DNA of 64,000 nt from Basidiobolus meristosporus CBS 931.73 (taxonomy: Eukaryota > Basidiobolomycota > Basidiobolomycetes > Basidiobolales > Basidiobolaceae), in the NCBI GenBank assembly GCA_002104905.1, contig MCFE01000092.1, positions 111,584 through 175,583 on the forward strand, written 5' to 3'. Made by a program: the position numbers and the translations under genes. Positions 58,741 through 64,000 of the stretch are shown one piece after another. The notes beneath the pieces are model-generated. The model was not told where the DNA came from. It searched no databases and saw only the letters and a list, made by a program, of their open reading frames with translations. Positions within the stretch are counted from its first letter, which is position 1, and each line of letters starts with the position of its first letter.

Positions 58741-61509
58741 CTACTGTTGTAGCTTTGATACAAGAGTATGTAGCTGAGGGGAATTTGTAGGTAAGTTAAT
58801 CAGAAGTGATGATAGTTCTTCAGTGCTCAAGACACTGTTCAGTGGGAAGGGGGGTAGCAAGAGAGGTAAGAATGACTTGTGAACAACATTAATGAGGGGA
58901 ATGTGATAAGGATTGATATTCATCATAAAGGGAGTGTGCTGCTGCAGATATTGCTGCCAAAGGTCTGTCAAGTACTTCAGGTAGGCCAGCTTGGGTTTTT
59001 CTGACTGCAGAATATAGTGAGCAAACTTCTTGACTTCAGGATCTCCAAGTATAGTTCTCCAGCAGGAGCCAGGTGTTGTGTGGTGTGTTCTCTTCCAGGC
59101 CTTAATCAGTGGGTTGTTGCAGTTGTGAAGTCTGAGGTATAATCTGGTTCTAAGGTAGAGAAGTCTGATCTTATAGGGCATAAACCCAAAAGCACCAAGA
59201 ATAGCATGTCTGTAGGGACATTCAGGCAAATGAGGCACCAAGGAGGTAATGCACCATACTGCAAACTTGTCAAGCTTAGTGCAGTCTCTAGAAGTAAGAG
59301 AGAGAAGTGGTAAGCCAAACTCCAGGACAGGGAAGACAAACTGCTTGAGTAGAAGGAGGCAGCTGGGAGCTGAAGTTGTAGGAGGAGTAACAGCCAGTAG
59401 CTTGTGGAGTGCCTGTCTTGCCAGGATAATTCTCTTCTTCAGGTGTGCTCCAGAGTCTAGTCCAGTAGGAAGGAAAGGAAAGCCAAGATATGTAGCAGAA
59501 ACCTGAGCAGGTAGAGTGGAGTTCTCCAAGTTGATGGGAGAGCCCAAAGGTACTGTCTTTGCAATGGAAAGCTGGAGATTATTCTTCTGCAGATACTGGT
59601 GGATGGTCTGGGAGTCTTGTTGCACATTGGAGGAGGATATTCTGATGTCATCAGCAAAGAGAGTAACCAGGCAGTCAGCTGAGAGTCTTGGGAAATCATT
59701 CAGGAAGATGGCAAACAGTATAGGACCAAGCACAGAGCCTTGAACCACTCCATTAGGAACTGAGAACACAGCTGATTGCTCACTTGGGTGCAGAATTCTT
59801 GCTTGTGTATCCAGAAACAGAGACCTGACAAGGAGGGTGAGAGAGGTACTGGAGAAGCATTGCAACTTGGACCAAAGCAGATTTCTGTCAACTGAATCAA
59901 AGGCCTTAGTAATATCAAACAGAACAGAGGGATACTTGCTCTGGAGAGAGTGATCTTGGCTAAGTATGACTGCATATTCCAAGGAGAGGCCAGGAACAAA
60001 GCCAAACTGTGCAGGATGAAACTTGAGGGAGTCAGAGTAGAGCTCCTGAGCTAGCAGAAGCTCAAACACCTTTCTGCAGGTGGGCAGCAGAGATATTGGC
60101 CTGTAGGAGCTAGGATCCAGGTGCTTTCCTTTACCCTTGTACAGTGGCAGAACATTTGCAAAGGACCATTCCTCAGGAGTAGAAAGCTGGGCTGAGCATT
60201 GCTGAAACAGTGGAAGCAGAAGTGCAGACATGGCAATGGTACTAGTCTTCAGAAGCTCATAAGAGATTGTGTCCACACCTGGAGCAGTAGAGTTGGGAAG
60301 CCTCTTGAGCACATCATGGATTCTCCTTTGATCAAGTGCAAGTGGGATGGGCAGAGTCTTGAAGTCAGGATGAAAGCCAGGAGTTGAGTACTGCTTTGTA
60401 GAGAAGAAGATGTTAGCCAGCTGTTCTGTTGAAGGTAACTTCCTGGAAGAGAGCCTCATTGCCCTGTAGAGTCTTGATACTATTCTTGTTAAAGAGTTGG
60501 AAGATTGCAGAGGCAAGGAACTCATAATATGATCCCAGAGCTGAGTATGCAGAGTGTGGTGAATTGCCTTGGAGTGGTGTATGGCTGTCAGGAGGAGTTT
60601 CTCTGTTTTTGGGTTAGGGAAACTCAGGTAGCTTTGTTGCAGGGCTGAAACAATGGATTCCCATTTTCTTGAGGTAACAGCAGTAGTCTTGCATGGCAGT
60701 GAGAGGGAGGCAGACACCAGAATCAGATGCTTCACAAAGAGCCAGGCATAGTTGAGATCATCTGGCAGAGAAAGTAGCAAACTGGCAAGCTTCAAGTAGT
60801 TCCCAAAGTCTTTCTTCTGATTCTTGGTAGCTTTGTGGGTGAGCACAGTAAGTTTTGGCAGCTTCTCCTTCACAACTGGTTGCATAGAAAGGGACCAGGC
60901 TGGGTGGTCAGAGGCTCTCAAGGATCCTAGCTCAGCTCCAGAGAATTGCTTAACTTCATCCACAAAGTAGAGGGCAGCAGCAGAAGGGCAGATCCAGTCA
61001 ACACATCTTTTCTCAGATTGAGCACCTAGTGCTAGCAGATGGCTTTCTCTCAGGAAGTTCAGTAGGAATGTTGACCTTGGCTTCATTCTTGCATTCAGAG
61101 TAGTCTTGTTCTCAGGATGGGGAATGTTGAGATCTCCAAGCAAGATAGCAGGTGTTGATATAGATTGCAGGTATTGCTGAACTTTCTGGCATATAACTTG
61201 CACTTCCTGAAGGGCAAGACTTGGAGGCAGATAGCAGAGCACCAGACTGATAGTTGGCAACTGGAGAGCAGCACAGTAAGGGGAGTAAAGAGGAACACAG
61301 AGCTGAGGAGTATTGATGGTAGAAGAGATGAAGCAGATAGAGGAGGTATTCTTTGTTCTAGGAGTAGAAAAGCAATATAGATTAGTCAAAAGTATAGAGG
61401 GTAGCTGGACATCAATCAAACACAGGAGGGTAAATCTTGAAAGAAGTCTCTCTAGAGTTGGTCTTGATGGCTGTATGCTGTTGCAGTTAAGCAACAGAAC
61501 TTCAGGTAG
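58741..61509 (-). CDS. LINE ORF2: endonuclease and reverse transcriptase
   Basis: Open frame of 922 codons starting directly after the ORF1 stop codon. The first in-frame ATG (61,086) is 141 codons in, already past the endonuclease GDLN motif. APE-type endonuclease elements: LLLNCNSI, VLCYLPPS, ILLGDLNIP, CVDWI and SDHPAW; a clear catalytic Glu (usual QE motif) is not visible in CLIDVQLPS. Reverse transcriptase: SYRPISLLPTCRKVFE, FGFVPGLSLEYA, LFDITKAFDSVDR (Asp), NGVVQGSVLGPILFAIFLND and LFADDIRIS (catalytic FADD). No CCHC knuckle or RNase H was seen at the C-terminus. Stop TAG at 58,741-58,743. Provides target-primed reverse transcription. Confidence 0.88.
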   Translation of the reverse strand, partial: LPEVLLLNCNSIQPSRPTLERLLSRFTLLCLIDVQLPSILLTNLYCFSTPRTKNTSSICFISSTINTPQLCVPLYSPYCAALQLPTISLVLCYLPPSLALQEVQVICQKVQQYLQSISTPAILLGDLNIPHPENKTTLNARMKPRSTFLLNFLRESHLLALGAQSEKRCVDWICPSAAALYFVDEVKQFSGAELGSLRASDHPAWSLSMQPVVKEKLPKLTVLTHKATKNQKKDFGNYLKLASLLLSLPDDLNYAWLFVKHLILVSASLSLPCKTTAVTSRKWESIVSALQQSYLSFPNPKTEKLLLTAIHHSKAIHHTLHTQLWDHIMSSLPLQSSNSLTRIVSRLYRAMRLSSRKLPSTEQLANIFFSTKQYSTPGFHPDFKTLPIPLALDQRRIHDVLKRLPNSTAPGVDTISYELLKTSTIAMSALLLPLFQQCSAQLSTPEEWSFANVLPLYKGKGKHLDPSSYRPISLLPTCRKVFELLLAQELYSDSLKFHPAQFGFVPGLSLEYAVILSQDHSLQSKYPSVLFDITKAFDSVDRNLLWSKLQCFSSTSLTLLVRSLFLDTQARILHPSEQSAVFSVPNGVVQGSVLGPILFAIFLNDFPRLSADCLVTLFADDIRISSSNVQQDSQTIHQYLQKNNLQLSIAKTVPLGSPINLENSTLPAQVSATYLGFPFLPTGLDSGAHLKKRIILARQALHKLLAVTPPTTSAPSCLLLLKQFVFPVLEFGLPLLSLTSRDCTKLDKFAVWCITSLVPHLPECPYRHAILGAFGFMPYKIRLLYLRTRLYLRLHNCNNPLIKAWKRTHHTTPGSCWRTILGDPEVKKFAHYILQSEKPKLAYLKYLTDLWQQYLQQHTPFMMNINPYHIPLINVVHKSFLPLLLPPFPLNSVLSTEELSSLLINLPTNSPQLHTLVSKLQQ

Positions 61510-63018
61510 TCAGGCAGAGGTTGTAGCTTCTTCAGAGGCAGCATTGACAATGTGACCTGCAGAGTCCCAGAGCTCTTCAAATGGTGCATCACTTAAGTCA
61601 GCAAGGAGGGAAATGGCATGGTTCTTGAGGAAGTATGCCACATCATAGGAGGGGGCTTGTCTCTTGATGGCAGCAAAGAAAGACAGAATGGCAACATGGG
61701 CTGGAGGCTTGTTGAACAGTAGAGAGTCAGAGGATTCAGATTCTTCAGGCACTATCTTGAAGTCAGTTTTCAGCCAGTTAAGGTTCTTCTCCACAAAGGC
61801 AACAAATGGGTCAGCAATGTTTTGGTCTAGGATAACCTCCAGAATCTTCCCTTTTCTCCAGGCCAGGTTGACAATTCTTGAGAGCTGAATATTGCATGCC
61901 TTGAGTGCTCTCCTGATGTTGGAAATGGGAGTCCAGGGAACTTGCTTCAAGTACACCACAGTCCAGGTAGAAGCTGGTGGTAGGTTTGCTGGGGGCTTGT
62001 AAGTCCTTCTGTGTGGCAATGGAGCTGCAGTAGTCAGATTGGAGTCCACATTCTCAGTAGAGGGTTTTCTTGATGTGTCTTGCTGAATGGTACTGGAGCT
62101 GGATGTGCTGATAATTCTTGCTAGAACCTTGCCTGCATAAGTCTGAGGCATAGCTGAGGTGACTGTAGAGGTGGTGGCAGCTGGTGCAGGTGGAGAGGCA
62201 GAAACTGAAGCAGGAACTGAGGTCACCTGGGAGAAGGCAGTAGAAGCAGGTTTTCTGGGAGGAACAGAGTTCACTATCCAGTTGTTCTGTAAAACACTGG
62301 AGTAGCTTTTCTGTTGAACAGGATCTTGCTCTTGAACAGGAACAGAAGCAGGAGGCTGGGGCTGAGCAGTAGTGGTAAGGCAGTGGCACTCCAAGGAAGC
62401 TTTTTGCAAGGCATCTCTGGCAGTTTTCAGGGCAGTATTGGCTTCATTCTTGAGCTTCTTGCATTGGGCATCCAGTCTCTTGTTTTCAATAGCCAGGGCA
62501 GTATTGGCAGCCTCTAAATCAGCAATTCTCTTCTCAATTGCAAGGAATCTCTGAAGAAATGCATCAGTAGAAGTGCTGGCATCTGGGAGAGCAGTGGCAG
62601 GAATAGAGTCCATTGACAGTGGGCTTCTTGGAGGCAAGGAAAGTGGACTGGCAGATTCAGGCACAAAAGGAGATATCCTGGCAGGAGGAGAAGGAGTATC
62701 CAAGGCAGTAACAGAGGCAATTCTTGTTGGTGAAGCAGCAGCAGGGGAGGCAAGCCTGTTCAGAAACTGGGCAGGAGAGAGTGCTTGAGGAGAGGGAGTC
62801 TTCAGCTTGCCAAGCATGTCTTCCATCAGAGTGATACCAATATTCCTGGTGCATTTGCAGAGAAAAGTAAGCTTCCTGAGTCTGCCAGCTCTTCCATTCC
62901 TTCTGATAGTTCCTTTGTTTCCACAGTTGGGGCAAGAAATCTTCTTGACAGACTTGTCAAAGCAATCAAGAACCTTCCTTTCAGGTGTAGTGGGCTCCTG
63001 TTGAGGTTTTGGTGGCAT
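61510..63018 (-). CDS. LINE ORF1 protein
   Basis: 502 aa from ATG 63,018 to TGA 61,510. The N-terminal zinc-ribbon-like motif is ISCPNCGNKGTIRRNG followed by LTFLCKC (Cys pairs about 24 residues apart). Next come a Ser/Pro/Ala-rich linker and a coiled coil (about residues 155-205, with RIADLEAANTALAIENKRLD). A long low-complexity region leads to an RRM-like segment (WTVVYLKQVPWTPISNIRRA ... ILEVILD) near residues 360-435. ORF1 proteins bind element RNA. The zinc ribbon at the N-terminus is more like those of transposases and polymerases than the usual CCHC knuckles. The stop is followed by CTA and an open ORF2 in the same frame. Confidence 0.85.
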   Translation of the reverse strand: MPPKPQQEPTTPERKVLDCFDKSVKKISCPNCGNKGTIRRNGRAGRLRKLTFLCKCTRNIGITLMEDMLGKLKTPSPQALSPAQFLNRLASPAAASPTRIASVTALDTPSPPARISPFVPESASPLSLPPRSPLSMDSIPATALPDASTSTDAFLQRFLAIEKRIADLEAANTALAIENKRLDAQCKKLKNEANTALKTARDALQKASLECHCLTTTAQPQPPASVPVQEQDPVQQKSYSSVLQNNWIVNSVPPRKPASTAFSQVTSVPASVSASPPAPAATTSTVTSAMPQTYAGKVLARIISTSSSSTIQQDTSRKPSTENVDSNLTTAAPLPHRRTYKPPANLPPASTWTVVYLKQVPWTPISNIRRALKACNIQLSRIVNLAWRKGKILEVILDQNIADPFVAFVEKNLNWLKTDFKIVPEESESSDSLLFNKPPAHVAILSFFAAIKRQAPSYDVAYFLKNHAISLLADLSDAPFEELWDSAGHIVNAASEEATTSA

Positions 63019-63245
63019 ATCCAGAGTTTCAGCTTCAAATTTCAATTTTTGAGATTTTTGGGTGATTTTTGATGGGCGGGATCAAAATTAGGGTTAGGGT
63101 TGCGCGCTGTGACTGCTTTTTACGATCGCAAGGTCAGAACCTAGGAAAAAATAAAAATAGTTAGTAAAGGTGATTTAATGGATGGATGGATGGATTCGGA
63201 GTCAGATTCAATCAAAAAATCAAATGTTGACTAATTTAAAGAGGA
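63019..63245. other. junction between LINE copies (5' UTR of copy 1 and spacer)
   Basis: Contains TTAGGGTTAGGGTT at 63,088-63,101, a TGGA tetranucleotide repeat at about 63,179-63,195, and at least six CpG sites (63,077 to 63,197) in contrast to the CpG-free LINE body. It may be the LINE promoter/5' UTR, or partly a leftover target. Confidence 0.5.
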
Positions 63246-64000
63246 GGGTTAGGGGGGAGACAGTCACCAACAGGTGAAATCTTTATTTCAGTTGAAACAA
63301 AGAAGCCAGCGCTACTGTTGTAGCTTTGATACAAGAGTGTGTAGCTGAGGGGAATTTGTAGGTAAGTTAATAAGAAGTGATGATAGTTCTTCAGTGCTCA
63401 AGACACTGTTCAGTGGGAAGGGGGGTAGCAAGAGAGGTAAGAATGACTTGTGAACAACATTAATGAGGGGAATGTGATAAGGATTGATATTCATCATAAA
63501 GGGAGTGTGCTGCTGCAGATATTGCTGCCAAAGGTCTGTCAAGTACTTCAGGTAGGCCAGCTTGGGTTTTTCTGACTGCAGAATATATTCAGCAAACTTC
63601 TTGACTTCAGGATCTCCAAGTATAGTTCTCCAGCAGGAGCCAGGTGTTGTGTGGTGTGTTCTCTTCCAGGCCTTAATCAGTGGGTTGTTGCAGTTGTGAA
63701 GTCTGAGGTATAATCTGGTTCTAAGGTAGAGAAGTCTGATCTTATAGGGCATAAACCCAAAAGCACCAAGAATAGCATGTCTGTAGGGGCATTCAGGCAA
63801 ATGAGGCACCAAGGAGGTAATGCACCATACTGCAAACTTGTCAAGCTTAGTGCAGTCTCTAGAAGTAAGAGAGAGAAGTGGTAAGCCAAATTCCAGGACA
63901 GGGAAGACAAACTGCTTGAGTAGAAGGAGGCAGCTGGGAGCTGAAGTTGTAGGAGGAGTAACAGCCAGTAGCTTGTGGAGTGCCTGTCTTGCCAGGATAA
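63246..64000 (-). mobile_element. LINE copy 2, 3' end (runs off window)
   Basis: Same element and same strand as copy 1, matching 58,675-59,430 with about seven substitutions and no indels. It includes the 3' UTR and the C-terminal codons of ORF2 (stop at 63,312), open to the window edge. It lies head-to-tail behind copy 1, separated by about 140-230 bp. Confidence 0.93.

Larger units (their letters stand above)
58675..63110 (-). mobile_element. full-length non-LTR retrotransposon (LINE), copy 1
   Basis: Two ORFs on the minus strand with a 66-bp 3' UTR that ends CTCCCCCCTAACCC at about 58,675. The 3' end is defined by the point where copy 1 and copy 2 stop matching. The 5' end is not defined; it lies past 63,018 and possibly near the TTAGGGTTAGGGTT at 63,088-63,101. 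It is inserted in a copia element, and all reading frames are open. It differs from copy 2 at about seven of 755 compared positions, with no indels, which points to recent activity. Confidence 0.85.

Noticed and set aside
58302-58763. One continuous protein joining the copia RNase H with the LINE end
   Set aside because: The first 30 codons are an accidental reading of the LINE 3' UTR and ORF2 end in another frame.
61510-61512. TGA as a sense codon (alternative genetic code)
   Set aside because: TGA is the natural stop of host genes in this window, e.g. PAAF1 (23,595-23,597), TAF8 and HAT1. The LINE TGA is better explained by readthrough.

Overview
The window is nuclear DNA of a fungus. The genes are compact, with many short GT-AG introns (mostly 50-70 bp), and include fungal-type genes such as BCP1, ECM31/panB, TPA1, COA1 and a DPP5-like secreted peptidase. 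Several features are unlike yeasts and other Dikarya I know: a Siva-type cysteine-rich protein, an HSCB co-chaperone that keeps an N-terminal zinc motif, and PAAF1 and TAF8 of animal-like form. I read this as an early-diverging (zygomycete-grade) fungus; the placement is an inference and no lineage is firmly indicated.

Bases 1-57,000 are gene-dense host DNA with about 27 protein genes on both strands. In order: REI1 (+), TOR kinase (-), COG5 (+), CDC45 (+), HSP10 (-) head-to-head with HSP60 (+), epsin (+), PAAF1/RPN14 (+), HSCB/JAC1 (+), COA1 (+), transportin/KAP104 (+), an L-type cargo lectin (-), a PH-domain Ala/Glu-rich protein (+), a Siva-like protein (-), peptidyl-tRNA hydrolase (-), TAF8 (-), SUMO (+), BCP1 (+), Rag GTPase GTR2 (+), glutamate 5-kinase (-), HAT1 (-), ECM31/panB (+), TPA1/OGFOD1 (+), ATP2 (-) head-to-head with ATP16 (+), an FAD monooxygenase (-) and an S9 peptidase (-). 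Functional links: HSP10 with HSP60, and ATP2 with ATP16, are co-complex pairs sharing one divergent intergenic region. TOR and the Rag GTPase GTR2 belong to the same nutrient-sensing pathway but lie 38 kb apart. TOR has one apparent 1-nt frameshift and the S9 peptidase has two; these may be assembly errors.

Bases from about 57,200 to 64,000 are a nested transposon island. A Ty1/copia element on the minus strand contributes a 349-bp LTR (57,942-58,290) and the end of its RNase H (58,302-58,671). It sits in an older, decayed LTR. It is interrupted by a full-length non-LTR retrotransposon (LINE, minus strand, 58,675 to about 63,1xx), followed head-to-tail by the 3' end of a second, about 99% identical copy that runs off the window.

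The LINE is the most unusual object here. ORF1 (zinc ribbon, coiled coil, RRM-like region) and ORF2 (endonuclease-RT) are in the same frame, separated only by TGA-CTA, a known leaky-stop context, and no ATG precedes the endonuclease. Its 4,336 bp from 58,741 to 63,076 contain no CpG dinucleotide at all. Telomere-like CCCTAA/TTAGGG sequence lies at its 3' ends and upstream of ORF1. I saw no tRNA, rRNA or CRISPR.
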